A stretch of 9,591 bases of DNA from Treponema sp. (GTDB lineage Bacteria > Spirochaetota > Spirochaetia > Treponematales > Breznakiellaceae). The notes beneath the pieces are model-generated. The model worked only from the letters and a program-made list of their open reading frames with translations. It was not told where the DNA came from and did not search any database. This document shows positions 1 through 7,190 of the stretch, piece by piece (position 1 is the first letter of the stretch; every line of letters begins with the position of its first letter). The translations under genes and the position numbers were made by a program. The stretch covers positions 1-9,591 of the forward strand of contig JAIRRR010000273.1 of NCBI GenBank assembly GCA_031255875.1. The letters run 5' to 3'.

Positions 1-19
1 CGGGAGCGCGGCCGGAAAC

Positions 20-89
20 TTTGCGCAAATTTGACAGAGTACCGGTACCGGATTTGACATTCCGCCTTTAACTTGGTTTCAGAAACCAA
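20..89 (+). promoter_or_regulatory. Leader of the pst operon with palindromes and a repeated ATTTGACA
   Basis: The leader contains three perfect palindromes: TTTGCGCAAA (20-29), GTACCGGTAC (39-48) and TTGGTTTC-A-GAAACCAA (73-89). It also has a direct repeat ATTTGACA at 29-36 and 52-59, a 23-base period or about two helical turns. The reverse strand of each repeat reads TGTCA, the core of the enterobacterial Pho box, and TTGACA is one base from the TTAACA-type repeats bound by Bacillus PhoP. TTTAAC at 67-72 could be a weak -10 element 7 bases after the second repeat, as at activator-dependent promoters where a Pho box replaces the -35. The repeats, the palindromes and the spacing are directly visible. 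PhoB/PhoP binding is inferred. No good sigma-70 pair with 16-18 base spacing was found. The region is cut by the start of the window. Confidence 0.45.
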
Positions 90-108
90 AACCAATGGAG
101 GAACGTTT

Positions 109-978
109 ATGGACTTGAAAAAGTTTACCGGCCTGGCACTGATCGCGCTGCTTTCGGCGCCTGCATTCGCGGGAGGGAGGCAGGAAGCCGGCGCTTCGGG
201 CGCGGCCTCTGCGGGCATCATCGTAATGTCCCGCGAGGACGGATCGGGGACCAGGAGCGCGTTTACGGAACTGTTCGAGGTTCTTGACGCGGACAAGAAG
301 GACGCCATAACCCTGTCCGCAGAGATAACCAACAACACCGCCGTCATGATGACTTCCGTGGCGGGCGAACGGAACGCGATAGGCTATATTTCCCTGGGCT
401 CCCTTAACGACACGGTGAAGGCGCTTTCGATAGACGGGGTTGCGCCGAATGCGAGGACGGCGGCGAGCGGGGAATACAGGATTACCCGCCCCTTCTACAT
501 CGTCACCAGGGGGGAGGCAAAAGCCCCCGCGCGGGATTTTATGAACTTTATCATGAGCCGTAACGGGCAGGACGTGATCGAGTCGAACGGCTATGTGCGC
601 AGGGAGGATACGGGCGCCTTTGCCAGCGCCATGCCCTCCGGCAGGATCGTGGTCGCCGGTTCCTCGTCGGTGACGCCGGTCATGGAAAAGCTCAAGGAAG
701 CCTACGCGAATATCAACCCCGGCGCGAATATCGAGATACAGCAGAGCGATTCCTCTACCGGCGTGAACGCCGCCCTTGACGGAATCTGCGACATCGGCAT
801 GGCTTCCCGGGAACTGAGAAGCAGCGAGATAGAAAAGGGCCTTGCCGGTACGGTTATCGCCATTGACGGTATCGCCGTAATTGTCAACAAGGCGAACCCC
901 CTGAACAATCTGGCCAAGGGCCAGGTAAAGGCGATTTACCTCGGCCAGGCTGAGACCTGGGACGCCGTATCCAGATGA
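109..978 (+). CDS. pstS: Phosphate ABC transporter substrate-binding protein PstS, circularly permuted
   Basis: This is the secreted phosphate-binding protein that feeds the PstCAB importer (289 aa). Residues 1-21 form a signal peptide with a likely cut after Ala-Phe-Ala. There is no lipobox cysteine, so a soluble periplasmic form is expected. Residues 37-165 match the part of PstS normally found second: SREDGSGTR (41-49, with the phosphate-contacting Arg and Ser-Gly-Thr), AIGYISLG (90-97) and the RPFYIVTRGE strand (127-136). Residues 179-287 match the part normally found first: VAGSSSVTPVMEKL (182-195), SDSSTG (213-218), DIGMASREL (228-236), IDGIAVIVN (252-260), then TWDAV and the stop. All ligand motifs are present but their order is inverted. 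The ATG at 109 is chosen because GGAGG lies 7 bases upstream and the signal peptide begins here; an in-frame TTG at 73 lies inside a palindrome and would add a hydrophilic extension. The stop overlaps the pstC ATG (ATGA). The family assignment is firm; the permutation is read by eye from motif order. Confidence 0.93.
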   Translation: MDLKKFTGLALIALLSAPAFAGGRQEAGASGAASAGIIVMSREDGSGTRSAFTELFEVLDADKKDAITLSAEITNNTAVMMTSVAGERNAIGYISLGSLNDTVKALSIDGVAPNARTAASGEYRITRPFYIVTRGEAKAPARDFMNFIMSRNGQDVIESNGYVRREDTGAFASAMPSGRIVVAGSSSVTPVMEKLKEAYANINPGANIEIQQSDSSTGVNAALDGICDIGMASRELRSSEIEKGLAGTVIAIDGIAVIVNKANPLNNLAKGQVKAIYLGQAETWDAVSR

Positions 979-1817
979 AAGAAAAAATACTGCGCGGTAT
1001 CTTTACGGCGGCGGCCTGCGTGTGCATCAGCTGCGTTATCCTGATATGCCTGTTCCTGTTTGTCAACGGAATCCCGGCTGTTGGGAAGATCGGCCCTGCG
1101 GCCTTCCTCCTGGGGAAGACCTGGAAGCCGGGAAGCGATCTGTTCGGCATAGCGCCGATGATACTGGGCAGTATTTACGTTACCGCAGGGGCGATCGTGT
1201 TCGGCGTGCCCCTGGGCGTATTTACCGCCGTCTTTATGGCGAAATTCTGCGGGAAGCGCTTGTACGGATTCCTCTCGCCGGCCGTGGGGCTGCTCGCGGG
1301 AATACCTTCGATTATTTACGGCTTTTTCGGGCTTGTGGTCATGGTTCCCGCCCTGCGCCTGCTCTTCGGCGGCAGCGGGAAAAGCCTCCTGACCGCCTCC
1401 CTGCTCCTCGCCTTTATGATTCTTCCTACTATTGTCAGCATATCAGAGGCGTCGATCCGGGCCGTGCCGGAAACTTACCACGAGGGGGCGCTGGCCCTGG
1501 GGGCGACCCATGAGCAGGCGGCCTTCTTCGTCGTGCTGCCGGCGGCCGGGCAGGGAATAATGGCGGGGGCGGTTCTCGGCATAGGGCGGGCAATAGGGGA
1601 AACCATGGCCGTCATCATGGTCGCCGGGAACCAGGCGGTGATTCCCGGCAGCATCTTCCGGGGGCTGCGCACCCTTACCGCCAACATAGCGCTGGAAATG
1701 GGCTATGCCGCGGAACTTCACCGGGAGGCGCTTATATCGACGGCGGCCGTCCTGTTTGTCTTCATACTGGTTATCAATGTCCTCTTATCCCTCAGCAAGA
1801 GGAGGGCGGAAGGATGA
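975..1817 (+). CDS. pstC: Phosphate ABC transporter permease PstC
   Basis: PstC is one of two inner-membrane subunits that form the phosphate channel. The 280-aa protein has about six hydrophobic segments (roughly 9-31, 62-88, 101-130, 135-156, 190-217 and 252-274). Diagnostic features are GIPSIIYGFFGL (109-120), a hallmark of PstC/PstA permeases, and the cytoplasmic EAA-type coupling loop starting at Glu170 (EGALALGAT, then VVLPAA), which contacts the ATPase. GRAIGETMAV (204-213) is also typical. It is assigned to PstC rather than PstA by its position directly after pstS and by that GETMAV ending. The start ATG overlaps the pstS stop by four bases, so translational coupling is likely and there is no room for a separate promoter. 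It is slightly shorter than E. coli PstC (319 aa), mainly at the N-terminus and in the periplasmic loop, which is common in this branch. Confidence 0.95.
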   Translation: MKEKILRGIFTAAACVCISCVILICLFLFVNGIPAVGKIGPAAFLLGKTWKPGSDLFGIAPMILGSIYVTAGAIVFGVPLGVFTAVFMAKFCGKRLYGFLSPAVGLLAGIPSIIYGFFGLVVMVPALRLLFGGSGKSLLTASLLLAFMILPTIVSISEASIRAVPETYHEGALALGATHEQAAFFVVLPAAGQGIMAGAVLGIGRAIGETMAVIMVAGNQAVIPGSIFRGLRTLTANIALEMGYAAELHREALISTAAVLFVFILVINVLLSLSKRRAEG

Positions 1818-2671
1818 TCCGGGTTCGGCGTTACCGGGGCAAGCCCCTGTCGCTCGCCCTCAGGCTGATGATGGCAGCGTCGGCGGGGATCACCACGCTC
1901 CTCATCGTTTTTCTGTTCGGCTATATACTGGCAAAAGGCGTTCCGAACCTTTCGCCCGATCTGTTTTCGTTTGAATATACAAGCGAAAATGTTTCCCTTT
2001 TCCCCGCGCTGGTAAATACCGTTGTCATTACGCTCGCCGCCCTGCTTGCCGCAGTGCCCGTGGGTATCTGCTCGGCCATCTGGCTCGCGGAATATTCCCG
2101 GCGCGGGAGCAGGCTAATCCTTCTGGTGCGGCTCGCGGCCGAGACGCTCGCGGGAATCCCCTCCATAATTTACGGGCTTTTCGGCATGCTCCTGTTCGTC
2201 ATTTTCCTCGGCTGGGGGTATTCGCTCCTTGCGGGCGCTTTTACCCTGGCGATCATGGTGCTGCCGGTCATCATGCGGACAACGGAAAACGCCCTGCTTT
2301 CAGTTCCCGATTCCTGGCGGGAGGGCAGTTTCGCCCTTGGCGCGGGCAAGCTAAGGACTGTTTTTTCCATCGTGGTGCCCGCAGCCATGCCGGGGATACT
2401 CTCCGGGGTGATCCTCTCCATCGGCCGCATTGCGGGCGAAACGGCGGCGCTGATCTTTACCGCAGGGACGGCGGCCAAAATGCCGGACAGCCCCTTCGCC
2501 TCGGCGCGGACTCTGGCGGTTCACATGTACAGCCTTTCCAGCGAAGGCTTTCATATAAAGCAGTCCTACGCGACGGCGGTGGCGCTTCTTGTCCTGGTTG
2601 TGGGCATAAACACCCTTGCGGGCATGGGGGCCAAAAAAATAGGGGGCGGGGCGGCTTCAGGGCATGGCTAG
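1814..2671 (+). CDS. pstA: Phosphate ABC transporter permease PstA
   Basis: PstA is the second channel-forming permease of the phosphate importer (285 aa). It shows about six membrane spans (near 21-42, 66-91, 108-135, 138-156, 190-215 and 250-270). GIPSIIYGLFGM (114-125) matches the equivalent PstC segment, and the EAA-type loop EGSFALGAGKLRTVF begins at Glu170. GRIAGETAAL follows the loop, where PstC has GRAIGETMAV; this Ala-Ala-Leu ending is the PstA version. The ATG overlaps the pstC stop by four bases, and GGAGGG at 1801-1806 is a good ribosome binding site 7 bases upstream. The C-terminus is Gly/Ala-rich and its last codons overlap the left arm of an inverted repeat (2650-2687). No truncation or frameshift is visible. 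Confidence 0.95.
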   Translation: MIRVRRYRGKPLSLALRLMMAASAGITTLLIVFLFGYILAKGVPNLSPDLFSFEYTSENVSLFPALVNTVVITLAALLAAVPVGICSAIWLAEYSRRGSRLILLVRLAAETLAGIPSIIYGLFGMLLFVIFLGWGYSLLAGAFTLAIMVLPVIMRTTENALLSVPDSWREGSFALGAGKLRTVFSIVVPAAMPGILSGVILSIGRIAGETAALIFTAGTAAKMPDSPFASARTLAVHMYSLSSEGFHIKQSYATAVALLVLVVGINTLAGMGAKKIGGGAASGHG

Positions 2672-2687
2672 GAGCGCAGAAGCCGCC
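2650..2687 (+). repeat. Perfect 9-bp inverted repeat spanning the pstA stop codon
   Basis: GGCGGCTTC (2650-2658) is exactly complementary to GAAGCCGCC (2679-2687). The 20-base loop contains the pstA stop codon TAG (2669-2671). This is the only junction in the seven-gene operon where adjacent genes do not overlap. No T-run follows, so it does not look like an intrinsic terminator. A ribosome finishing pstA would melt the left arm. A role in RNA stability, processing or setting the PstB level relative to the permeases is inference. Confidence 0.6.
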
Positions 2688-2704
2688 GCGATACGGACCG
2701 GGGC

Positions 2705-3460
2705 ATGAACATGGACAAAATCAGCATAACGGAACTTCAGTTACACTACGGCGCGTACCAGGCCCTGAAGGACATCAATCTTTCCATATCCGGAAATGAA
2801 ATAACCGCGTTTATCGGCCCTTCGGGCTGCGGCAAATCGACCCTGCTGAGAACCGTTAACCGGATGAACGATCTGATCGCGGACTGCCGGATTGACGGGA
2901 CCGTGCTGCTTGACGGGGAAGACGTGTACGGCGGCATGGACGTGACCCTGCTGCGGAAGCGCGTCGGCATGGTTTTCCAGAAACCCAATCCCTTCCCCAT
3001 GAGCGTTTACGACAACATCGCCTTTGGCCCGCGCACCCACGGCGTAAAGTCAAGGGTAAAACTGGATGAGATAGTCGAGCGGTCGCTGCAGTCGGCGGCG
3101 ATATGGGGCGAGGTAAAGGACAGGCTGAGAAAAAACGCGCTGTCCCTTTCGGGCGGCCAGCAGCAGCGGCTCTGCATCGCGCGGGCGCTCGCGGTCAGCC
3201 CGGAAGTCCTGCTTATGGACGAGCCGACGAGCGCCCTGGACCCCATATCCACATCGAAGATCGAAGACCTTGCCGCCGAACTTAAAAAGCGCTACACTAT
3301 TATCATCGTTACCCACAATATGCAGCAGGCCGCCCGGATTTCCGATAAAACAGCTTTTTTCCTTCACGGCGAAATAGTCGAATTCAATTTGACCGAGTCG
3401 ATTTTTTCCATGCCGCAGGACAAGCGCACCGAGGACTATATTACAGGGAGATTTGGTTAA
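2705..3460 (+). CDS. pstB: Phosphate ABC transporter ATP-binding protein PstB
   Basis: PstB is the cytoplasmic ATPase that powers phosphate import (251 aa, the usual PstB length). All nucleotide-binding motifs are intact: Walker [10 protein letters not shown] (38-46), the Q-loop [11 protein letters not shown] (90-100), which is highly characteristic of PstB, the signature LSGGQQQR (148-155), Walker B with [11 protein letters not shown] (169-179) and the switch histidine in VTHNMQQA (His204). The N-terminal part and the substituted Arg-Thr-Val-Asn-Arg-Met-Asn-Asp run after Walker A are also PstB-specific. Two in-frame ATGs lie 6 bases apart (2705 and 2711). Only a weak GGGG (2700-2703) precedes them, so the exact start could be either. 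The gene is separated from pstA by 33 bases and its TAA shares one base with the phoU ATG (TAATG). Confidence 0.97.
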   Translation: MNMDKISITELQLHYGAYQALKDINLSISGNEITAFIGPSGCGKSTLLRTVNRMNDLIADCRIDGTVLLDGEDVYGGMDVTLLRKRVGMVFQKPNPFPMSVYDNIAFGPRTHGVKSRVKLDEIVERSLQSAAIWGEVKDRLRKNALSLSGGQQQRLCIARALAVSPEVLLMDEPTSALDPISTSKIEDLAAELKKRYTIIIVTHNMQQAARISDKTAFFLHGEIVEFNLTESIFSMPQDKRTEDYITGRFG

Positions 3461-4101
3461 TGCGCGAATCTTATCAGAAACAACTGGAGAATCTGCACAC
3501 GGAGCTTATACGCATGGGCGCGCTCTGCGAGGACGCGATAGCGAACGCGATAAAGGCCCTGATCAGCGGGGATGCCGGCCTGCGGGAAAAGGTCTGGGAA
3601 CTTGAAAGGGAAATCGACATGAAGGAGCGGGAGATTGAGTCCTTCTCCGTGCACCTGCTCCTGCGCGAACAGCCGGTGGCCGGGGATCTGCGCCGGATAA
3701 CGGCGGCCCAGAGGATGATTACCGACATGGAGCGTATCGGCGACCAGGCGGCCGATATAGCGGAATTGTCGCGGTTCATCGCCGACACGGAAGTTATAAA
3801 GGGCATTCCCATAGCCGAAATGGCGGCCGCCGCCGCGAAGATGCTTACCGACAGCGTGGACGCCTTTGTGGCTGCGGATCTTGAAAAGGCGTATGCGGTT
3901 ATAGCCTACGATAAAGTAGTGGACGAGTTTTTCGTAAAAGTCAAAAACCGGCTGATTTCCCTTGTCGCGGAAAACAGCAGGTACAGCGAGGCGTGCATCG
4001 ATCTGCTCATGATAGCGAAGTACCTGGAACGCATCGGCGATCACGCGCAGAATATCGCCGAATGGGTCGAGTACTATATCACCGGGAAGCGGGGCAAATG
4101 A
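3460..4101 (+). CDS. phoU: Phosphate signalling protein PhoU
   Basis: PhoU is a cytoplasmic all-helical regulator that links PstSCAB activity to the PhoR kinase and represses the Pho response when phosphate is plentiful. The 213-aa protein has the expected two similar three-helix repeats. Each carries the conserved Glu-Arg-Ile-Gly-Asp metal-binding signature: ERIGD at 91-95 followed by QAADIAE, and ERIGD at 190-194 followed by HAQNIAE. The N-terminal [20 protein letters not shown] pattern is typical of PhoU. It overlaps pstB by one base and the response regulator gene by four bases, so its level is probably tied to both. The order pstB-phoU-regulator-kinase is consistent with PhoU bridging transporter and sensor. 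No missing key residues were seen. Confidence 0.96.
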   Translation: MRESYQKQLENLHTELIRMGALCEDAIANAIKALISGDAGLREKVWELEREIDMKEREIESFSVHLLLREQPVAGDLRRITAAQRMITDMERIGDQAADIAELSRFIADTEVIKGIPIAEMAAAAAKMLTDSVDAFVAADLEKAYAVIAYDKVVDEFFVKVKNRLISLVAENSRYSEACIDLLMIAKYLERIGDHAQNIAEWVEYYITGKRGK

Positions 4102-4781
4102 AGCATTCTATCTATCTTGTGGAAGATGACGAGGGCATACGCGAGCTGGTGGTTTACACGCTCCGGAACACCGGCTTTGAGGCGAAGGGCTTCCCCTCCG
4201 CCAATGAATTCTGGCAGGGCGTACAGGAAGCCGCGCCGTCACTTGTGATACTGGACATAATGCTCCCGGGCGAAGACGGCCTCGCGATTCTCAGGAAACT
4301 GCGTTCCGGCGAATCGACAAAAAAGCTCCCCGTCATGATGCTTACAGCCAAAGGCGCCGAATACGACAAGGTGCTCGGGCTTGATTCCGGCGCGGATGAT
4401 TATATGGCAAAACCGGCCGGCATGATGGAGCTTGTGGCGCGGGTAAAGAGTCTTTTGCGGCGCGCCGGCCCGTCCCCCGTCAAGGACGAGTACCGGGCGG
4501 GCGGCTTATATGTAAACATACCGCGCCGCCAGGTTACGGCCAACGGCGGGGAGGTAACGCTTACCCTAAAGGAATTCGATCTCCTGGTATACCTATTGGA
4601 GAATGCCGGCATCGTCCTTTCCCGGGAGCGGATCCTCCGGGCGGTGTGGGATTATTCCCTGGCCCTGGAAACGCGGACCGTGGACACCCACATCCTTACC
4701 CTGCGGACAAAGCTGGGGGCCTCCGGCGGCCTGATTCAGACCGTGCGCGGCGTCGGCTACAAAATGGGGGAAACCGGATGA
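4098..4781 (+). CDS. phoB: OmpR/PhoB-family response regulator of the phosphate operon
   Basis: This is a two-component DNA-binding regulator (227 aa). The receiver domain (about 1-120) has the acidic pair Asp10-Asp11, the phospho-acceptor Asp53 in VILDIMLPGEDG, the switch Thr83 in MMLTAK and Lys105 in YMAKPAG. The C-terminal winged helix (about 130-225) shows LTLKEFDLLVYLLEN, a recognition helix around ETRTVDTHILTLRTKL and the terminal VRGVGYKM, all typical of OmpR-type proteins. The start at 4098 is chosen because the receiver begins at once (MKHSIYLVEDD) and the ATG overlaps the phoU TGA; an upstream in-frame ATG at 3993 would add about 35 residues read from phoU in another frame. Its partner kinase follows with a four-base overlap. 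Ala follows the conserved Lys-Pro where Phe is usual. It may equally be named phoP in Gram-positive style. Confidence 0.93.
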   Translation: MKHSIYLVEDDEGIRELVVYTLRNTGFEAKGFPSANEFWQGVQEAAPSLVILDIMLPGEDGLAILRKLRSGESTKKLPVMMLTAKGAEYDKVLGLDSGADDYMAKPAGMMELVARVKSLLRRAGPSPVKDEYRAGGLYVNIPRRQVTANGGEVTLTLKEFDLLVYLLENAGIVLSRERILRAVWDYSLALETRTVDTHILTLRTKLGASGGLIQTVRGVGYKMGETG

Positions 4782-6472
4782 GGCGCAGAATACTCCTGTT
4801 CGCTTCCGCATTGGCGGGCTTTTCCATTTTGCTGACCGCCGTCCTTGTTCATTTTGCCGTTTATTGGGATTACGCGGAACTGATGAAGCGGGATATTGCG
4901 ATCGAGGCCGAATACATACGCGCGGCCCTGGAATTGTCCGGGGAGCGGTACCTCGATTCCCTTGCGCCGGCGGCCCGCCGGGCAGGCGGCCCGTTCTCGC
5001 GGATAACGCTCATCGATCCCGGCGGCCGCGTGCTTTTCGAGACAGACGCCGGCGCCGAAAGCATGGAAAACCACCGTTCGCGGCGGGAAGTAGCGGAAGC
5101 GATAAGGACCGGATCGGGCAGCGAGACCCGTTTTTCCGAAACAGTGGGAAAACAGACTTACTACTACGCCGTCAGGCTCGGAGGCGGGAGCGTTCTGCGC
5201 CTGGCAAAGACAACGGACAGTATCTTTGTTTCGCTTATCAGGCCCATCGTTATTACCGTTATAATCGCCGTATTTATTTTCGGCCTGGCGGCGGCAATCA
5301 GTTCCTTTGTGACCGCCATGCTTGTAGCGCCCATTAACCGCCTCAACCTTGACGCGCCGGAGACCAATGTCAGCTACGAGGAGCTTACGCCGCTTTTATC
5401 CCGCATGAAAAAGCAGAACGATATGATAGAAGCCCAGCTTCTGGAGCAGCGGAAAAAACGGCTCGAGTTTACCGCGATTACCGATAATATGCGCGAGGGC
5501 CTGATTGTTCTGGACGAAGAGGCCCAGGTTCTCTCCTGCAATAAAAGCGCCCGGAATCTTCTCGGTATCCAGCCCCAAAGCATCGAAAACCGGAACGCGC
5601 TGGTAATCAGGCGGGACGAGGCCTTCAGGCTTTTGGTGGAAAAGGCAAGCTCGGGCGCAGCCTCGGAAACAACGCTTCCGACCGGGGAAAGGCATCTGCG
5701 CGTCTTTGCCAGCCCGGTGCTGGACGGGGAAACGGTGCTCGGCGCGGTACTGGTCATTCTGGACGTGACCGAGCAGGAGGACAGGGAAAGGCTGCGCCGG
5801 GAATTTTCGGCGAATGTTTCCCACGAGCTGAAGACGCCGCTCATGGCCATTTCCGGGTACGCGGAAATAATGGCGGAGGGCCTTGTAAAACCGGAGGACA
5901 CGCGGCATTTCGCGCGGAATATCTACGCCGAGGCGCGGCGGCTTGTCACCCTGATAGGCGACATCATCACGCTTTCGCATCTGGACGAAAAAAACGAACC
6001 GCTTTTAACGGAAGAAACGGATCTCCTGCCCCTTACGCAAAAGGTTCTGGGGCGCATGGGCGGCGCGGCATCGGAGCGCGGCATCTCCGTCACGCTTGAC
6101 GGCGAGTCGGCCGTGGTAAGCGGGTCGCCGGGCGTTCTGGAAGAGATGATCTACAACCTGCTTGACAACGCGGTAAAGTACAACAGGGAAGGCGGCGGGA
6201 TTCAGGTATCCCTGAAGAAAATCGGCGAAGGCGGTCCGGCGGGGGGCAGGGCCCTGCTCGCGGTAAGCGACACGGGGCCCGGGATCCCCGCCGCCGAACA
6301 GGAACGGATATTCGAACGCTTCTACCGCGTTGACAAAAGCCGCAGTAAAAACGCGGGAGGCACCGGCCTGGGCCTCTCCATCGTGAAGCACGCCGCAGCG
6401 CTCCACAACGCGAAGGTCGAGGTGCAGAGCGACGGCAAATCCGGAAGCTGCTTTACGGTACGGTTCCTGTAG
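4778..6472 (+). CDS. phoR: PhoR-type sensor histidine kinase with extracytoplasmic and PAS domains
   Basis: This is a membrane sensor kinase expected to phosphorylate the adjacent regulator (564 aa). In order: TM1 (about 5-29), an extracytoplasmic domain of about 125 aa, TM2 (about 154-184), a short HAMP-like linker (PINRLNLDAPE around 185-195, a form seen in Gram-positive-type PhoR), a PAS domain (about 230-330), the phospho-acceptor helix FSANVSHELKTPL (343-355, His349) and the ATPase domain. The ATPase domain has the N-box NLLDNAVKYN (460-469), DTGPGIP (498-504), FERFYRVDKSRS (512-523) and GGTGLGLSIVKH (527-538). E. coli PhoR lacks the large external domain, so this is closer to the Bacillus/clostridial layout. 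The ATG at 4778 overlaps the regulator stop, with GGGGG seven bases upstream; longer in-frame extensions would be read from the regulator gene. A phosphate-sensing role is inferred from operon context; what the external domain senses cannot be told. Confidence 0.92.
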   Translation: MRRRILLFASALAGFSILLTAVLVHFAVYWDYAELMKRDIAIEAEYIRAALELSGERYLDSLAPAARRAGGPFSRITLIDPGGRVLFETDAGAESMENHRSRREVAEAIRTGSGSETRFSETVGKQTYYYAVRLGGGSVLRLAKTTDSIFVSLIRPIVITVIIAVFIFGLAAAISSFVTAMLVAPINRLNLDAPETNVSYEELTPLLSRMKKQNDMIEAQLLEQRKKRLEFTAITDNMREGLIVLDEEAQVLSCNKSARNLLGIQPQSIENRNALVIRRDEAFRLLVEKASSGAASETTLPTGERHLRVFASPVLDGETVLGAVLVILDVTEQEDRERLRREFSANVSHELKTPLMAISGYAEIMAEGLVKPEDTRHFARNIYAEARRLVTLIGDIITLSHLDEKNEPLLTEETDLLPLTQKVLGRMGGAASERGISVTLDGESAVVSGSPGVLEEMIYNLLDNAVKYNREGGGIQVSLKKIGEGGPAGGRALLAVSDTGPGIPAAEQERIFERFYRVDKSRSKNAGGTGLGLSIVKHAAALHNAKVEVQSDGKSGSCFTVRFL

Positions 6473-6523
6473 CGCCGGGCTTTTTGCCGGAACGCGCTGG
6501 GGCCGCTCCCGGCGGCGGGCCCC
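6473..6523. terminator. Convergent intergenic region with GC-rich hairpin, no U-tract
   Basis: These 51 bases separate the ends of phoR (+) and mntP (-). GGGGCC (6499-6504) can pair with GGCCCC (6518-6523) around a 13-base loop, competing with GCCGC (6502-6506)/GCGGC (6512-6516). A weaker CCGG (6475-6478)/CCGG (6487-6490) stem encloses a T5 run. On neither strand is the strong stem followed by a T-run. The A6 at 6526-6531 lies upstream of the hairpin for mntP, inside its last codons. It may act as a bidirectional end structure, but a classical intrinsic terminator is not supported. Confidence 0.3.
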
Positions 6524-7168
6524 TCAAAAAAGATGTTCCGCCAGAATTTTACAGCCTATGCCGACGAGGGTGATCCCCCCGGCGAGCGGGGCCCATTTCC
6601 CCAGGGCAAAGCCCGCGCCCTGCCTGAGGCGGCGGCCTATCTCGAAGCCCAGAAGGCAGACCAGGAAGGTGATGCCGCCGATAAGGGCTGCGGAAAGCCA
6701 GATGCTGTGGTCAAGGATGCTGAGGGATATGCCCACGGCCAGGGCGTCGATGCTGGTGGCCAGGGACAGGACGAGGAGGGTTCCCGGATTCCGTATACCC
6801 CCGGCCGGCCTGGCGTCTCCGCCGTCCCGGCTTCCGGGCGCCTGGCCCGGGGCTGCCGCCTGCTCCGGGGGCGGCTTCCGGCCGGGCCCGGCCCGGGGCA
6901 TTGCCCGGACCCCCTCCGCGATCATTTTCCCGCCGATAAAGCCCAGGAGGGCGAAGGCGATCCAGTGGTCGTAGGCTTCGATGTAGGAGCTGACGGTTTC
7001 CCCCAGGTACCATCCCGCCACCGGCATGAAAAACTGGAAAAACCCAAAGGAAAGGGAGGCCCGCGCCGCGTAGAAGAATTCGAGGTTCCTGGAGGAAAGG
7101 CCGGTACCGACCGAGACCGTGAAGGCGTCCATGGAGAGGCTCAGGCCGATAAGGGCAATAGAAAACAT
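6524..7168 (-). CDS. mntP: MntP-family manganese efflux pump
   Basis: This is an inner-membrane exporter of the MntP (formerly YebN/DUF204) family, which removes excess Mn2+ from the cytoplasm. The 214-aa protein has about six hydrophobic segments in two related halves. Each half starts with a membrane-embedded aspartate motif: LSMDAFTVSVGTG (Asp14) and ATSIDALAVGIS (Asp141). The segment LLGFIGGKMIAEG (74-86) is also typical. The central cytoplasmic loop, about residues 91-127, is unusually long and rich in Gly, Pro, Ala and Arg; E. coli MntP is 188 aa. An ATG at 7168 is chosen over the adjacent GTG at 7171 because the weak AGG at about 7176-7178 is better spaced from it. It lies 70 bases after the HAD gene on the same strand, with a strongly foldable spacer. 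Family membership is clear; manganese specificity is inherited from the family. Confidence 0.9.
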   Translation of the reverse strand: MFSIALIGLSLSMDAFTVSVGTGLSSRNLEFFYAARASLSFGFFQFFMPVAGWYLGETVSSYIEAYDHWIAFALLGFIGGKMIAEGVRAMPRAGPGRKPPPEQAAAPGQAPGSRDGGDARPAGGIRNPGTLLVLSLATSIDALAVGISLSILDHSIWLSAALIGGITFLVCLLGFEIGRRLRQGAGFALGKWAPLAGGITLVGIGCKILAEHLF

Positions 7169-7190
7169 CACTTAAACCTAATACCGCAGC

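Noticed and set aside
73..108. In-frame TTG start extending PstS by 12 residues
   Set aside because: It would put a hydrophilic stretch before the signal peptide and lies inside a palindrome. The ATG at 109 has a well-spaced GGAGG.
109..180. PstS as a lipoprotein
   Set aside because: No cysteine lies near the signal peptide end; Ala-Phe-Ala followed by Gly-Gly fits signal peptidase I cleavage.
109..978. pstS as a truncated or broken pseudogene because its halves are out of order
   Set aside because: Both halves are complete, the frame is open, a signal peptide and ribosome site are present, and the stop is coupled to pstC. Permutation explains it better.
3457..4044. A 195-codon minus-strand frame opposite phoU
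   Set aside because: phoU on the + strand has both ERIGD signatures and overlaps its neighbours neatly; the antisense frame has no recognisable features.
6499..6531. Intrinsic terminator for phoR or mntP
   Set aside because: The stem is strong, but no T-run follows it on either strand; the adjacent A-run is in mntP coding sequence. It is kept only as a low-confidence end structure.
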